A stretch of DNA of 64,000 nt from Cellulomonas sp. P24 (GCF_024704385.1 NZ_JAJDFX010000002.1:930001-994000), one strand, 5' to 3'. Positions 15,701 through 24,769 are shown, counted from the stretch's first letter. The notes: generated by a model not told the origin, from the sequence alone. Translations and numbers: made by a program.

Positions 15701-16453
15701 GTACCCGGCCTGCGCGTGCCGCACGATCGCGCCCGGCACCACGATCACCCGGTGACCGGCGAGCCGGGTCCGGCGCGAGAGGTCGAACCCGTCGCCCCAC
15801 GGCCCGAGCGCATCGTCCGCGCCCTGCAGCGCGTCCCACAGCTCGCGACGCACGAGCGCCCCGGCCGTCCCGACCGCGAGCACGTCCTCACGCCCGTCGT
15901 ACTGCCCCTGGTCCGCCTCACCCTCCTCGACACCGGCCATCCGTCGGCCGGTGACCGACGTGGTGGAGCCGACGGAGACGAGGCGGACGGGGTCGGCCCA
16001 GGTGCGCTGCTTGCAGCCCGCGACCGCCACGGACGGAGCACCCTCGACGGCGCGCACGAGCCGCACGAGCGCCTCCGGCTCGGGCGCGCTGTCGTCGTGC
16101 AGGAGCCACAGCCACGGCGCGACCGGTGCCGGCACCACCTCGGCGAGCCCGCGGATCACCGCCTGCGACAGGGATCGCGCACCCGCCGCACGGACGACCG
16201 TGACCTCCTCGCGAGCGTCCCGACTTCCCCAGGTGGCGGCGACGAGATCGGCGACCGACGTCGACACGCCGCCCGCGTGAGGTGCACCGTCGCTCTCGGC
16301 GTCGACGACGACGACCCGCTCCGGCGGACGGGTCTGTGCCGCGAGCGCCTGGAGCGTCGCGGCAAGGAAGGGAGTCACGCCATGGGTGACCACCACGGCG
16401 CACACCGGTGGACCGGTGACGCGAACGGGTGCGACGAGGGGGGAGTCGACCAT
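12755..16453 (-). CDS. Large GT2 glycosyltransferase with polytopic membrane region
   Basis: A 1232-residue protein. Residues 15-260 are a GT2 domain: CAVVVTHGVTPFLAATLQAL, ERVVVVDAESDG, WLLHDDSAPEPEALVRL (the metal-binding DDS) and GDGFDLSRRTRLAGHRV. From about 285 on there are ten or more hydrophobic helices, interrupted by an acidic, low-complexity loop around 570-690 rich in D, G, E and T. The C-terminal 300 residues appear extracytoplasmic and end with a last helix (LVLQGLVLLLTGLLALPL) and a basic tail. Such fusions are thought to act in assembly of cell-wall galactan or related polymer. It is followed by coupled DUF5719. Confidence 0.8.
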   Translation of the reverse strand: MVDSPLVAPVRVTGPPVCAVVVTHGVTPFLAATLQALAAQTRPPERVVVVDAESDGAPHAGGVSTSVADLVAATWGSRDAREEVTVVRAAGARSLSQAVIRGLAEVVPAPVAPWLWLLHDDSAPEPEALVRLVRAVEGAPSVAVAGCKQRTWADPVRLVSVGSTTSVTGRRMAGVEEGEADQGQYDGREDVLAVGTAGALVRRELWDALQGADDALGPWGDGFDLSRRTRLAGHRVIVVPGAIVRHAQAGYNGLRNQSPAAPVAVGDPLPGAVDPALSFAQRRRARLHARLVNSSAFSLVAVSVAILLAAVVRSLVRIASKEPRLAVAELTAPFAALGRPGAVARARRRARATARLPRRTLRPLQGGWRDVWSEVNDRRLARAEQRRAERAPSELEMRELAVLASRRRTGLAVLVVVLLGVTVAAMGRLVVGVVSGSPLVGQALVRADVTVGGLWRAATTGWIDGSLGAYGPSDPLLLALLPGTAVLGRADVAVAVLLLGGVVLAGVGAWFAAGAASRSATVRLWAALAWAVAPTLLLAIDQGRVGAVLAHVLLPWVALGIARALGVARRDVVETGAETSRRDRDAVAVGARPPSDGAAHGAESDTGAVVGTGTDDVGDEDGRTGGSTEAIAVDETGETAPVGASDEGLATTYAAASSPSPRVVAATAERALLAEPVHVDGQAARPAAEPTPPRRSSSVTAAAAAGLALAGVAAGAPVLGAAGLVALAVVALIARRVRRRVLILSALPTLAVLGPTITRAIDTRSAGGLRLLLADPGHPVASTGAATWEQLLGVPVQGSAFTLPWLHGAVADRLPLALGSVVALFAVLALLRGRPVASAVRVGWLIAAIGLGAAFVSSRVEVAATDGTLVRGWPGTGVSLVLLGLLMAAVLGADRVRGRIARRSFGWLQVVTAVLTVVAFLAPVVPAGTWIVRALQDAPSSARLTILDHRVVPAVAQQEQQSTGRSRVLAISVDATGAVVWQLLRGDGPQLTESAAAAFSSGLTGTVLHATPTKPDAAEQEVSTLVAGIVAGARTDVAASLADLAVTDVLVPAPVASSAPTAAAAAVDGSTGTVPDRAALVVRLDSTPGLERITENPSGVVWRISPAAGAPPVVTSWARTVVPAAGSTAEQDVAVPATSSGVDTQVAAGAPGRLLVLSERADQGWVATLDGAPLRTVAGDWRQTFEIGASGGHLVVAYAPANRTPWLVLQGLVLLLTGLLALPLRRRRAWTS

Positions 16454-16485
16454 CCGTCAGGACGCGGACCCGCGGGGACGGGCGC

Positions 16486-16818
16486 TCACACCACGCGGCG
16501 CTTGAGCTTGCGCCGCTCCCGCTCGGACAGCCCGCCCCAGATGCCGAAGCGCTCGTCGTTGGCCAACGCGTACTCGAGGCACTCGGTCCGCACGTCGCAC
16601 CCTGTGCACACCTTCTTGGCCTCGCGCGTCGAACCGCCCTTCTCCGGGAAGAACGCCTCCGGGTCGGTCTGAGCGCACAGCGCCTGCTCCTGCCACCCCA
16701 TCACCGTGTCGTCGAGGGGCGTCCCGAAGATCGGTGCGACGGACGCGAGTGCGCGGTCGTCCGAGAGGGAACCCGCTTGTGACAGGACCACGCTGTCCTC
16801 GTCGAGCAAGTCCCACAT
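16486..16818 (-). CDS. whiB2: WhiB family regulator, WhiB2/WhmD type
   Basis: A 110-residue protein. ATG 16818 has GGAGG five bases before it; an in-frame upstream ATG at 16878 lacks one. Four cysteines at 48, 71, 74 and 80 (C-x22-C-x2-C-x5-C) bind the 4Fe-4S cluster, followed by GIWGGLSERERRKLKRR, the WhiB turn and basic DNA-contacting tail. WhiB2 (WhmD, Streptomyces WhiB) is the essential or sporulation-linked paralog that partners WhiA in controlling cell division. Neighbouring TIGR03089 and manA support this identity. The gene is divergent from 17023 across a 204-base region. Confidence 0.9.
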   Translation of the reverse strand: MWDLLDEDSVVLSQAGSLSDDRALASVAPIFGTPLDDTVMGWQEQALCAQTDPEAFFPEKGGSTREAKKVCTGCDVRTECLEYALANDERFGIWGGLSERERRKLKRRVV

Positions 16819-16915
16819 GTGTGCCTCCGTGCTCGCTCTGTGTCGGTCCAAGGTCGGCGACGGTCGGTTGTCGTCCATGGCGAACGAGCCCCTTGCGGAT
16901 CGCTCTACGGGAATT

Positions 16916-16925
16916 ACACGCGTGT
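16916..16925. promoter_or_regulatory. ACACGCGTGT palindrome upstream of whiB2
   Basis: A perfect ten-base palindrome 98 bases before the whiB2 start, in the intergenic region shared with 17023. The right half followed by C gives GTGTC, the complement of the GACAC core bound by WhiA. Whether WhiA binds here is an inference. Confidence 0.35.
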
Positions 16926-17010
16926 CGTTCGGCTGAGTCAAGCCGGAGCGTGATATCTGGAGCGAATTCTCGCGCAGAATCCTGACAACCCGGACGGAAT
17001 CGGCTGGACC

Positions 17011-17016
17011 TATCCT
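17011..17016 (+). promoter_or_regulatory. -10 box TATCCT, leaderless start of TIGR03089 gene
   Basis: TATCCT, six bases, then GTG 17023, so transcription would begin at the start codon. A CTGACA-like element lies at 16982-16987, but the spacing of 23 bases is too long for a standard -35. Confidence 0.5.
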
Positions 17017-17022
17017 GTCGTC

Positions 17023-17757
17023 GTGCCGCCCACGACCTGCGCCGACCTCCTCCGCACCTTCGCCGCCGATCCTGGTCGACCGCGAATCACCTGGTACGGG
17101 GACGCGGGTGAACGGATCGAGCTCTCCGGCGCCGTCCTCGAGAACTGGGTCAACAAGACCACGAACCTCCTGGTCGAAGAATTCGACGCGGGCCCCGGGC
17201 TCCGGGTGCTCCTCGATCTCCCGCCGCACTGGCGCTCCGTCGTCTGGGCCCTCGCGGTGTGGCGCGCCGGGGCGTGCGTCGTGACGACGACGGCCGACGA
17301 CCTCACCTGCGACCTCACGATCACCGACACGCCCCGACGGCGTCCCGGCGTCGAGCCCGTCGTCGTCGTCAGCCTTCCCGCACTCAGCCGTCGGTACGAC
17401 GGCGACCTGCCTCCGGGCGCCGTCGACGCCGCCTCCGCCGTGATGACCTACGGCGACGTCATCGGCTGGGTGCCTGCGGTCGACCCCGACGCCCCGGCGC
17501 TGGTCGACTCCCACGGCGCCGAGACGCACGGCGAGCTGTTCCGGCCCACCGGACTGCCGCGACCCGAGTCCCCGAAGCGGGCGCTCCACGACGTCTCCGG
17601 CCACCCGCTGGACGCATCGATCCGCGCCGTCGTCGGTGTCCTCGGGGCGGGTGGATCCGTCGTCATGGTCGGTGGTGAGTACGCACGAGACCTGCGGGCC
17701 GACCCGGGACGACGCGACCGCCTGGTCGCGTCCGAGCGCGTGACCACCGAGGTGTGA
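17023..17757 (+). CDS. TIGR03089 family protein
   Basis: A 244-residue protein starting at GTG. It opens [20 protein letters not shown], has [21 protein letters not shown], then [20 protein letters not shown] and WRAGACVV. This is the TIGR03089 pattern: a short actinobacterial protein resembling the N-terminal part of acyl-CoA synthetase-like (AMP-binding) enzymes but lacking the P-loop, the AMP-binding motif and the C-terminal domain. It is therefore unlikely to be an active synthetase. Its conserved place beside whiB2 and manA is the best clue to its role, which remains unknown. Confidence 0.85.
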   Translation: MPPTTCADLLRTFAADPGRPRITWYGDAGERIELSGAVLENWVNKTTNLLVEEFDAGPGLRVLLDLPPHWRSVVWALAVWRAGACVVTTTADDLTCDLTITDTPRRRPGVEPVVVVSLPALSRRYDGDLPPGAVDAASAVMTYGDVIGWVPAVDPDAPALVDSHGAETHGELFRPTGLPRPESPKRALHDVSGHPLDASIRAVVGVLGAGGSVVMVGGEYARDLRADPGRRDRLVASERVTTEV

Positions 17758-17785
17758 GCGGCGCGGACGGCACCGGCCGCTGACG

Positions 17786-18997
17786 TCAGGGGACGTCCGC
17801 CTGGACCAGGCGCCCCCTCCCACGCACCGTCAGAGGACCGTCGGCAGCGGACACGAAGGCGGCCTGACCACGGCTGAGGCCGAGCACCCCCCCGGAACTG
17901 CTCTCGACCGCCAGGTCTCCGCCGACGCACAGCAGGATGCGCGGACCGCGCCCGGGAAGCGGGTGCAGGTCGTCGTCGGAGATCTCGGTCACCGAGAGCT
18001 CGAAGTCGTCCACCGGGGCGTAGTACACCTTGGTCGCACCGTGGAACGTCTCCGGCGCGATCCTGATCGGGGGCGCGGCGACGTAGTCGACGTTGCGGAG
18101 GAGCTCGTCGACGTCGACGTGCTTCGGGGTCAGACCGGCCCGCAGCACGTTGTCCGAGCACGCCATGACCTCCACCCCGAGTCCGTGCAGATAGGCGTGG
18201 ACCCCGCCCGCGGGCACGAACATCGCCTCCCCCGGCTGAAGGGTCACCGGGTTGAGCAGGAGGGACGTCACGACCCCGGGGTCGCCCGGGTAGGCCGCAG
18301 CGAGGGAGACGACGGTGCGGTCCGCTCGCGGCGACGGCGAACCGGCCTCCAGCCGGGCGGCGCACGCATCAGCGACCTCCTGGACCTCGGAGGCGGAGGG
18401 ACGCGTCGAGGGTTCGAGCAGCTGCGTGAACACCTCGCGGATCCCGTCTGCCGACGGCTGCGCGAGGAGGACGCCGTGCAGCTCCTTGGCGAGCGGGGCG
18501 TCGAGCCCCGCGAACAGTTCCGCCGCGCGACGCGGCGCACGGAAGCCGCACAGCGCCTCGAACGTCGTCAGGGCGTAGATGAGCTCCGGCTTGTGGTTCG
18601 CGTCCTTGTAGTTCCGGTGCGGCGCATCGATCGGGATGCCCTCCGCCGTCTCGCGGGCGAAGCCGGCGCGGGCCGTCTCCAGGTGCGGGTGCACCTGGAG
18701 CGAGAGCGGTGTCTCGGCGGCGATCACCTTGAGGAGGTACGGAAGCGTCGGCCCGAACCTGGCGACGACGTCCTCACCGAGCACGGTGCTCGCGTCAGCC
18801 GCGATCACCTCGGCGAGAGTCGTCCCGGCGTGCACCGCCTCGTCCTGCGACGTCTCGATCTCGGACGGCGCGCTCCGGTGCGCGCCCAACCAGACCTCGG
18901 CGACCGGTCGGCCGCTCGCCTCGATGCCGAGGAGCTCCGGGATCGCGGTGAGCGACCCCCACGCGTAGCCCTGCGTGGCATTCCCGATCCTGAGCAC
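17786..18997 (-). CDS. manA: Mannose-6-phosphate isomerase, class I
   Basis: A 403-residue enzyme that interconverts fructose-6-phosphate and mannose-6-phosphate, the entry to GDP-mannose. Motifs: [12 protein letters not shown] at the N-terminus, TPLSLQVHP near 100 (zinc ligands Q and H), [13 protein letters not shown], and the C-terminal [15 protein letters not shown] with [18 protein letters not shown] 18997 was chosen because GAGGTGGG lies just upstream; a second GTG is at 19003. GDP-mannose made from this product would feed the polyprenol-mannose synthase at 20159 and the Gmd-type enzymes at 58-60 kb. It is divergent from rfbA. Confidence 0.93.
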   Translation of the reverse strand: MLRIGNATQGYAWGSLTAIPELLGIEASGRPVAEVWLGAHRSAPSEIETSQDEAVHAGTTLAEVIAADASTVLGEDVVARFGPTLPYLLKVIAAETPLSLQVHPHLETARAGFARETAEGIPIDAPHRNYKDANHKPELIYALTTFEALCGFRAPRRAAELFAGLDAPLAKELHGVLLAQPSADGIREVFTQLLEPSTRPSASEVQEVADACAARLEAGSPSPRADRTVVSLAAAYPGDPGVVTSLLLNPVTLQPGEAMFVPAGGVHAYLHGLGVEVMACSDNVLRAGLTPKHVDVDELLRNVDYVAAPPIRIAPETFHGATKVYYAPVDDFELSVTEISDDDLHPLPGRGPRILLCVGGDLAVESSSGGVLGLSRGQAAFVSAADGPLTVRGRGRLVQADVP

Positions 18998-19030
18998 ACC
19001 CACCTCGTTCTTGTGTCGGAGCGAACAAGG

Positions 19031-19036
19031 ATCGTA
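19031..19036 (-). promoter_or_regulatory. -10 box TACGAT for manA
   Basis: On the minus strand TACGAT precedes manA by 33 bases, predicting a 5' UTR of about 25 bases that includes the GAGGTGGG ribosome site. Confidence 0.4.
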
Positions 19037-19084
19037 CCCAGTCCGGTGCACGCGGGCGGCAGTATTGGGCCACACTGTCGTCTC

Positions 19085-19954
19085 ATGCGCGGAATCATTC
19101 TTGCCGGCGGTTCAGGGACCAGGCTTCACCCGATCACGCTCGGCGTCAGCAAGCAGCTCGTCCCCGTCTACGACAAGCCGATGGTCTACTACCCGCTCTC
19201 GACACTCATCGCTGCCGGGATCCGCGACATCCTGGTGATCACGACGCCGCACGACGCCGAGCAGTTCCACCGGCTGCTCGGTGACGGCTCGCAGTTCGGG
19301 ATCTCGATCAGCTACACCGTGCAGGACGTGCCGAACGGTCTGGCGCAGGCGTTCGTCCTCGGCGCGTCGTTCGTCGGCAACGAACGGGCCGCCCTCGTCC
19401 TCGGCGACAACATCTTCTACGGTCCCGGTCTCGGCACCCGGCTCGGGAGGTTCCACGACATCGACGGTGCGGCCGTGTTCGCCTACCGGGTGGCCGACCC
19501 GACGTCCTACGGCGTCGTCGAGTTCGACGCGACCGGCCGCGCGCTGTCCCTCGAGGAGAAGCCGGCACACCCGAAGAGCAGGTACGCAGTCCCCGGCCTG
19601 TACTTCTACGACAACGACGTGATCGCGATCGCACGGGATCTGCAGCCGTCCGCCCGCGGCGAGTACGAGATCACCGACGTCAACCGGACCTACCTCGAGC
19701 AGGGTCGCCTGCAGGTCGAGGTCCTCCCCCGCGGCACCGCCTGGCTGGACACCGGGACGTTCGACTCGCTCATCGAGGCGTCCGACTACGTGCGCACGGT
19801 CGAGCACCGGCAGGGGCTGAAGATCGGTGCGCCCGAGGAGATCGCGTGGCGCCGCGGGTTCCTGACGGACGACGAGCTGCGCGACCGTGCACAGGCGCTG
19901 GTCAAGTCCGGCTACGGCGCTTACCTCCTGTCGCTTCTCGACGACGGGGCGTGA
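19085..19954 (+). CDS. rfbA: Glucose-1-phosphate thymidylyltransferase
   Basis: A 289-residue enzyme, normal length for RmlA: glucose-1-phosphate plus dTTP to dTDP-glucose, first step of dTDP-L-rhamnose synthesis. Motifs: [11 protein letters not shown] at residues 5-15, [30 protein letters not shown] near 110, [10 protein letters not shown], and [16 protein letters not shown]. The ATG is near the divergent manA promoter and has no clear ribosome site. rfbD and rfbC lie at 23098 and 24100; the dehydratase rfbB is missing from the window. Confidence 0.95.
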   Translation: MRGIILAGGSGTRLHPITLGVSKQLVPVYDKPMVYYPLSTLIAAGIRDILVITTPHDAEQFHRLLGDGSQFGISISYTVQDVPNGLAQAFVLGASFVGNERAALVLGDNIFYGPGLGTRLGRFHDIDGAAVFAYRVADPTSYGVVEFDATGRALSLEEKPAHPKSRYAVPGLYFYDNDVIAIARDLQPSARGEYEITDVNRTYLEQGRLQVEVLPRGTAWLDTGTFDSLIEASDYVRTVEHRQGLKIGAPEEIAWRRGFLTDDELRDRAQALVKSGYGAYLLSLLDDGA

Positions 19955-20158
19955 CGCCGGCGAAGGCCTCCGTCCTGCTCTCCCCTGACCCCGAGGGCAG
20001 CCGTACCCCGCGCCCGACTCGCGTCCGGCGCCCACGCACGGGGCGTTTCCAGGAGTCGCACAGGCGAGTCCCTGTAGGCTCGCATGGCCCTGACGCGCCC
20101 GGCGCCGGCCGGAGCGGGCGGGCGAGACGCCTCCCCTCGATTCCTGGAAGACCCTGAC

Positions 20159-20929
20159 ATGAGCCTGCGCACCCTCGTGATCATCCCGACGTACAACGAG
20201 CGGGAGAACCTTCCCCTGATCACGTCGCGCCTGTTCGATGCCTTCCCTGAAGCCGACCTGCTCGTGGTCGACGACGGCAGCCCGGACGGCACCGGCGAGC
20301 TTGCCGACACGATGGCGATCGACGACGCACGCGTGCACGCGCTCCACCGCAGCGGGAAGCTCGGCCTCGGCTCGGCGTACATCGCGGGCTTCCGGTGGGG
20401 ACTCGAGCGGGGGTACGACGTCCTCGTCGAGATGGACGCGGACGGCTCGCACCCGGTGTCGGCGCTCCCGTCCCTCGTCGCGGCGATCGAACCCGCCGAG
20501 CGCCCCGGGTCGACCGCCCTCGCGATCGGGTCCCGGTGGGTCTCGGGCGGGACGGTCGTGGACTGGCCCCGCTCACGCGAGGCACTGAGCCGCGGGGCGA
20601 ACCTGTACGCACGGCTCGCCCTGGGCATCGAGGTCAGGGACGCGACCGCGGGCTTCCGCGCGTACCGCGCCGACGTGCTGCGCGCGATGGACCTCGGGTC
20701 GGTCAACTCGTACGGCTACTGCTTCCAGATCGACATGGCGCTCCGCGTCATCTCCGGCGGGCACCGGGTCGTCGAGATCCCGATCGAGTTCCGCGACCGA
20801 GAGCTCGGCGAGTCCAAGATGAGCCGCGCGATCGTGCTCGAGGCCATGTGGAAGGTCACGCAGTGGGGCGTCGAACGGCGTTCGCGGCAGCTGGCTCGCG
20901 CAGCGGGGCGCGCGTTCGACCGCCGCTGA
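20159..20929 (+). CDS. Polyprenol monophosphomannose synthase (GT2)
   Basis: A 256-residue DPM1/Ppm1-type enzyme: mannose from GDP-mannose to polyprenyl phosphate on the inner membrane face. Motifs: IPTYNERENLPLITSRLF, LLVVDDGSPDGTGELAD, VEMDADGSHPV, IGSRWVSGGTVVDWP and DATAGFRAYRADVL. No membrane helix or Lnt domain is fused. ATG 20159 has GGAAG upstream and begins with the conserved LRTLVIIPTYNE; an in-frame ATG at 20084 lies only three bases after a TAGGCT -10-like box (20075-20080) and is probably untranscribed. The product would supply outer-face mannosyltransferases of lipoglycan or protein mannosylation. Confidence 0.9.
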   Translation: MSLRTLVIIPTYNERENLPLITSRLFDAFPEADLLVVDDGSPDGTGELADTMAIDDARVHALHRSGKLGLGSAYIAGFRWGLERGYDVLVEMDADGSHPVSALPSLVAAIEPAERPGSTALAIGSRWVSGGTVVDWPRSREALSRGANLYARLALGIEVRDATAGFRAYRADVLRAMDLGSVNSYGYCFQIDMALRVISGGHRVVEIPIEFRDRELGESKMSRAIVLEAMWKVTQWGVERRSRQLARAAGRAFDRR

Positions 20930-20949
20930 CGGAGACGCGCCGGGACCGC

Positions 20950-20973
20950 AGACCGGGCGATCGGCCCCGGTCT
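20950..20973 (+). terminator. Hairpin after the polyprenol-mannose synthase gene
   Basis: AGACCGGG (20950-20957) pairs with CCCGGTCT (20966-20973) over eight bases with an eight-base loop, 20 bases after the stop at 20929. Confidence 0.6.
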
Positions 20974-20988
20974 TCCATGCCGTCCGCG

Positions 20989-20994
20989 TACACT
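20989..20994 (+). promoter_or_regulatory. -10 box TACACT for 21048 gene
   Basis: TACACT lies 53 bases before GTG 21048, directly after the terminator at 20950-20973, predicting a leader of about 45 bases that contains GGAGG. Confidence 0.35.
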
Positions 20995-21047
20995 CCTCGC
21001 TGGACATCCAGGGGGCCTGGAGGCCGAGGGGATCCGGAGGCAATCAG

Positions 21048-23024
21048 GTGCTGGACAGCGTTGTCGCGTCGGTGGCGACAGACACCACGCCGACCGACCA
21101 CCGGGTCCGCGCAGGTCTGACCTTCGTCGGGGTCGCGGGCGTCGTTCTCGTCCTGCGCGTTCTCGGCGTGATCGACGGACCTGCCGCAGTCGTCTTCGCC
21201 GGCGTCGTCGCCCTTGCGGTGCCGGTGTCGCGACAACTGTCGAGGCGGATCCTGGTGGTGGGCCTGCTCGCCTTCGGCTGGATCCCCGTGCTCTGGTGGG
21301 TTCCTGTCCCGACCGCCGGGCTGGGCCGTGTCTCGCTCCTCCTCGCCGCCTCGGCAGGTGCCGTAGCCGCATGGGTCGCCGTCGCCGATCACCCTGCCGA
21401 GCGTCTGCGACGACTCGTCCCCCGCGTTGCCGCTGTCGATGCCCTCCCCGCTCTCGCAGCCGGTGCCGCGGCGGTGGTCCTGCGAGGCTGGTTCAGCTTC
21501 CGTTCGCCTGACGTCGCGCTCGCCTATCTTTCTCGAGGTTGGGACAACTCGGCGCACTTCGACATGGTCGAGATGATCCGTACGCACGGGACGACGATCG
21601 ACACACTCGCCGCACCCGTAGGAACGACCTGGAAGTTCGCTGATTACCCGCAGTCGTTCCACGTTGCGGTGGCCGCCCTCATGGAGCTCACGGGGAAGGC
21701 CGTTCCCGCCGATATCGGGACGGAGCTCGTCGCCTACACCCACATGGTCGGGCTCGTGGCGGTCATCGGCGTCGCGGTTGTGGTCGCCGGCCTGTGCGCG
21801 CTTCCGTCGCTCCGCGCTCGACCACTGCTGGCCGCACCGCTGGCCGTCGTCATCACGACCGGATACGTCCTGGGCCCAGGAAGCATCGCGCTCCACTACG
21901 GCTTCCCGAACTTCTTCCTCGCCTGCGTGCTCGTCGGAGCCGGGTTCCTGCTGGCTGCGCCACTCCGGACACGTGTCCCGACCGCGCATCTGGCGGCACT
22001 GGGCGGGGCAGTCGTCGCTACCGCGCACAGCTGGATCCTCCTTGCGACTCTGGTCGCGCCGGTCGCTGTGATGGCGCTCGCCATCGTGTGGCGCGGACGC
22101 CGGCGTCGCACACGACGCGCACTGCTGGTCGACGCCGGAATCGTCCTGGCGACCCTGGCAGCAACGGCGCGCACAGTGGCGATCCTCGTCGGGCTTCGAG
22201 CGACCGATGTCCTCACCACCCAGGGCGGTATCCCGGCGCCTCGGCTCGCCGTCCTACTGGCGCCACCCATCATCGCGTGCCTCGGCTGGGTCGCCCTCAG
22301 CGCCGACCGACGGCTTCCGCTCACGACTCGGCTGATCGCGCGATCGCTCGCGTTCGTCCCGATGATCGGGCTCCTGACGCTCGAGGTTGTCGCAGGAGTG
22401 CAGCTGCGCAGAGCAGGGGACCTCTCGTACTACTTCTGGAAGTACGGCCTCGGAGTCGAGCTCGTGTCCGTCGTCGTGCTCGTTGCCGGTGTCGCAACCG
22501 TTGTGAGGCCGTGGCCGCACTCCCGATCGTCGCGTGTCGGGCTTCGCGTCGCCGCCTCGATCGCGGCATGCGCGGTCGCGACCCAGACGTTCGGGCTGTT
22601 CGGGCCCGGGTTCTCGAGATTCCCGATCTGGCATGTCGCGCCGGGTGCCGAGAGCTACCTCCAGATCGCCCAGCAGTCCCCCGCGACCATCGCCGAGGCG
22701 CGACGCCTGCTGAGGACCGCCTCTTACCAGAACGCGTCCCCGGGCACCACCCTCGTCTACCTGGAGACTGGGTCGCCGGCGATGGACCCGATCAGCGCGC
22801 AGCAATGGCTCCTGGCGCTCACGACACGGTGGACGAGCGCAGCGAACGCTCAGGCGAGCCTGTTGCTGTTCACACGCAGCACTCCTCAGGCGATGCTGCT
22901 CACTGCCGAGAAGGTCCTCGAGCAAGACCCGGCCAGCCAGCTCGCCGTCACGGGAGACGCCGCACCTGCACTCGTCGCCTCCCTCGGAGAACCGACACGG
23001 GCCTTCGTGCTGCCCGCTTCCTGA
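21048..23024 (+). CDS. Large polytopic membrane protein, DUF6541-like
   Basis: A 658-residue protein from GTG 21048 with GGAGG seven bases upstream. About a dozen hydrophobic helices cover residues 20-520; the last 130 residues (starting near FGLFGPGFSRFPIWHV) are extracytoplasmic. The first large loop has GWDNSAHFDMVEMIRTHG and KFADYPQSFHVAVAAL, which recalls the acceptor-side loop of GT-C membrane glycosyltransferases and DUF6541 proteins. A role as a membrane transferase using polyprenyl-linked sugars, such as the mannose donor made by the preceding gene, fits but is inference. Codon use is slightly less GC-rich than its neighbours. Confidence 0.6.
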   Translation: MLDSVVASVATDTTPTDHRVRAGLTFVGVAGVVLVLRVLGVIDGPAAVVFAGVVALAVPVSRQLSRRILVVGLLAFGWIPVLWWVPVPTAGLGRVSLLLAASAGAVAAWVAVADHPAERLRRLVPRVAAVDALPALAAGAAAVVLRGWFSFRSPDVALAYLSRGWDNSAHFDMVEMIRTHGTTIDTLAAPVGTTWKFADYPQSFHVAVAALMELTGKAVPADIGTELVAYTHMVGLVAVIGVAVVVAGLCALPSLRARPLLAAPLAVVITTGYVLGPGSIALHYGFPNFFLACVLVGAGFLLAAPLRTRVPTAHLAALGGAVVATAHSWILLATLVAPVAVMALAIVWRGRRRRTRRALLVDAGIVLATLAATARTVAILVGLRATDVLTTQGGIPAPRLAVLLAPPIIACLGWVALSADRRLPLTTRLIARSLAFVPMIGLLTLEVVAGVQLRRAGDLSYYFWKYGLGVELVSVVVLVAGVATVVRPWPHSRSSRVGLRVAASIAACAVATQTFGLFGPGFSRFPIWHVAPGAESYLQIAQQSPATIAEARRLLRTASYQNASPGTTLVYLETGSPAMDPISAQQWLLALTTRWTSAANAQASLLLFTRSTPQAMLLTAEKVLEQDPASQLAVTGDAAPALVASLGEPTRAFVLPAS

Positions 23025-23097
23025 GCCGGTGTCCGAACTCCCCAGCAGCACTGAGACGACCGCGCGGCTGCACTGGTGGGCGTGCGGCCCGGCGCTG

Positions 23098-23970
23098 TCA
23101 GACCAGGGCGCCGAGCACCGAACCCGATGCGAGTGCCCATCGCTCGGCCCAGCTGCCGATCGGCGCCACAGCGACCCGCTCCAGGGCGTCGTGCCCGAGC
23201 ACGGAATACGCCGGACGCGGTGCCGGCCGCACGAACTGCGCACTCGTCGTCGGACGGACGATCTGCGGGTCGAGCCCCGCGGACGCGACGATCGCCTGCG
23301 CGAACCCGTGCCAGGAGACCGCTCCGGACGAGGTGCCGTGGTAGATGCCGCTCGGAACCCGCGCCGCGACGAGCCGCAGGATGAGGTCGGCCAGGTCGCT
23401 GGTCCAGGTCGGCTGGCCGACCTGGTCGTCGATGACATCGAGCCCGCCGCGCTCGGCAGCAATGCGAGCGATCGTCTTGGGGAAGCAGGCGCCAGCGGCA
23501 CCGTACAACCATGCGGTCCGCACGATGAGGTGATCTGGGCACTCGGCGCGGACGGCCCACTCTCCGGCGCCCTTGGTGCGCCCGTAGGCCGACTGCGGGG
23601 CGAGTGCACCGTCCTCGGCATAGGGGGTCTCGGAAGCACCGTCGAACACGTAGTCCGTGGAGATCTGCACGATCCGCGCACCGGAGCGGCTCGCCGCTCG
23701 AGCGAGGTTGCCGGCGCCGACGGCGTTGACCGCGAAGGCGGTGGCCTCGTGCTGCTCGGCGTCGTCGACGGCCGTGTAGGCCGCACAGTTGACGACGACG
23801 TCGACGTCGGTGACGACGTCCACGCACGCTCGTGCGTCGGTGATGTCGAGAACGTCAGTGACGCCTGAGGCGGAGCGGTCCGCGGTGCGCACGGCCTCCC
23901 CGCGCTCCTGCAGGAGTCGGACTAGGTCCTGGCCGAGCATTCCGTTCGCTCCGACTACCAACCAGCGCAT
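23098..23970 (-). CDS. rfbD: dTDP-4-dehydrorhamnose reductase
   Basis: A 290-residue short-chain dehydrogenase, the last step of dTDP-L-rhamnose synthesis. Motifs: VVGANGMLGQDLVRLL (NAD(P)-binding G-x-x-G-x-x-G), VVNCAAYTAVDDAE, QISTDYVFDGAS, the catalytic YGRTKGAGE (Y-x3-K) and VRTAWLYG. ATG 23970. It is divergent from rfbC across 129 bases, so the two steps may be expressed together. Confidence 0.95.
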   Translation of the reverse strand: MRWLVVGANGMLGQDLVRLLQERGEAVRTADRSASGVTDVLDITDARACVDVVTDVDVVVNCAAYTAVDDAEQHEATAFAVNAVGAGNLARAASRSGARIVQISTDYVFDGASETPYAEDGALAPQSAYGRTKGAGEWAVRAECPDHLIVRTAWLYGAAGACFPKTIARIAAERGGLDVIDDQVGQPTWTSDLADLILRLVAARVPSGIYHGTSSGAVSWHGFAQAIVASAGLDPQIVRPTTSAQFVRPAPRPAYSVLGHDALERVAVAPIGSWAERWALASGSVLGALV

Positions 23971-24099
23971 GCGGCTCCCCGATCCTCGTACATGACCGGG
24001 TCAGTCTAGGTGTCGCCTCATGCAGGTTGTCGTGTCCGCGTGCCTGCAGCGGTCGCATAGGCTTGGCCGGCCGGATCCGCCGCATGCCGAGAGGTCTCC

Positions 24100-24717
24100 A
24101 TGACGTACCGCGAGCTTGCCGTCCCCGGCGCCTGGGAGATCACTCCGAAGCAGCACGGTGACCCCCGCGGCGTCTTCCTCGAGTACTTCCAGGGCGTCCC
24201 CTTCCAGGAGACCACTGGACATCGGTTCGACCTGCAACAGGCGAACTGTTCGGTCTCCGCTGCGGGGGTGGTCCGCGGCATCCACTTTGCCGACGTCCCT
24301 CCCGGTCAGGCGAAGTACGTGACCTGCGCCAAGGGCGCGGTCCTCGACATCGCGGTCGACCTCCGCGTGGGATCCTCGACTTTCGGTCAGTGGGACTCCG
24401 TGCTGCTCGACGACGTCGACCGACGTGCGATCTACCTGAGCGAGGGACTCGGCCACGCCTTCATGTCGCTCGAGGACGACTCGACGGTGCTCTACCTGTG
24501 CTCGACGAGCTACTCCCCCACCCGCGAGCACGGCATCCATCCGCTCGACCCGGACGTCGCGATCCAGTGGCCTACGACAGCTCGTGACGGGCGCACGTTG
24601 ACGCCGCAGCTCTCGGAGAAGGACCTCGCGGCCCCGACGCTGCGCGAGGCGCGCCTGCAGGGACTGCTGCCTCAGGACGATCAGGTGAGCGCGTACCTCG
24701 GGTCACGTCGATCCTGA
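24100..24717 (+). CDS. rfbC: dTDP-4-dehydrorhamnose 3,5-epimerase
   Basis: A 205-residue cupin epimerase, converting dTDP-4-keto-6-deoxy-D-glucose to the L-lyxo form. Motifs: DPRGVFLEYFQGVPF, the catalytic histidine in VVRGIHFADVPPGQAKYV, VDLRVGSSTFGQWDSVLL, GLGHAFMSLEDDSTVLYL and the product-binding STSYSPTREHGIHPLDP. GAGAGG precedes the ATG. A TAGGCT -10-like box lies at 24058-24063. The 3' end faces the GT1 gene ending at 24770. Confidence 0.95.
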   Translation: MTYRELAVPGAWEITPKQHGDPRGVFLEYFQGVPFQETTGHRFDLQQANCSVSAAGVVRGIHFADVPPGQAKYVTCAKGAVLDIAVDLRVGSSTFGQWDSVLLDDVDRRAIYLSEGLGHAFMSLEDDSTVLYLCSTSYSPTREHGIHPLDPDVAIQWPTTARDGRTLTPQLSEKDLAAPTLREARLQGLLPQDDQVSAYLGSRRS

Positions 24718-24769
24718 TCGGACTCGACGCGGACGGAACGGGGTGCCGCTCGTCCGGACGGTCGTGTCG

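Noticed and set aside
16486-17823. 445-residue minus-strand frame including WhiB
   Set aside because: Everything upstream of 16818 overlaps the TIGR03089 gene; the WhiB start is fixed by GGAGG.
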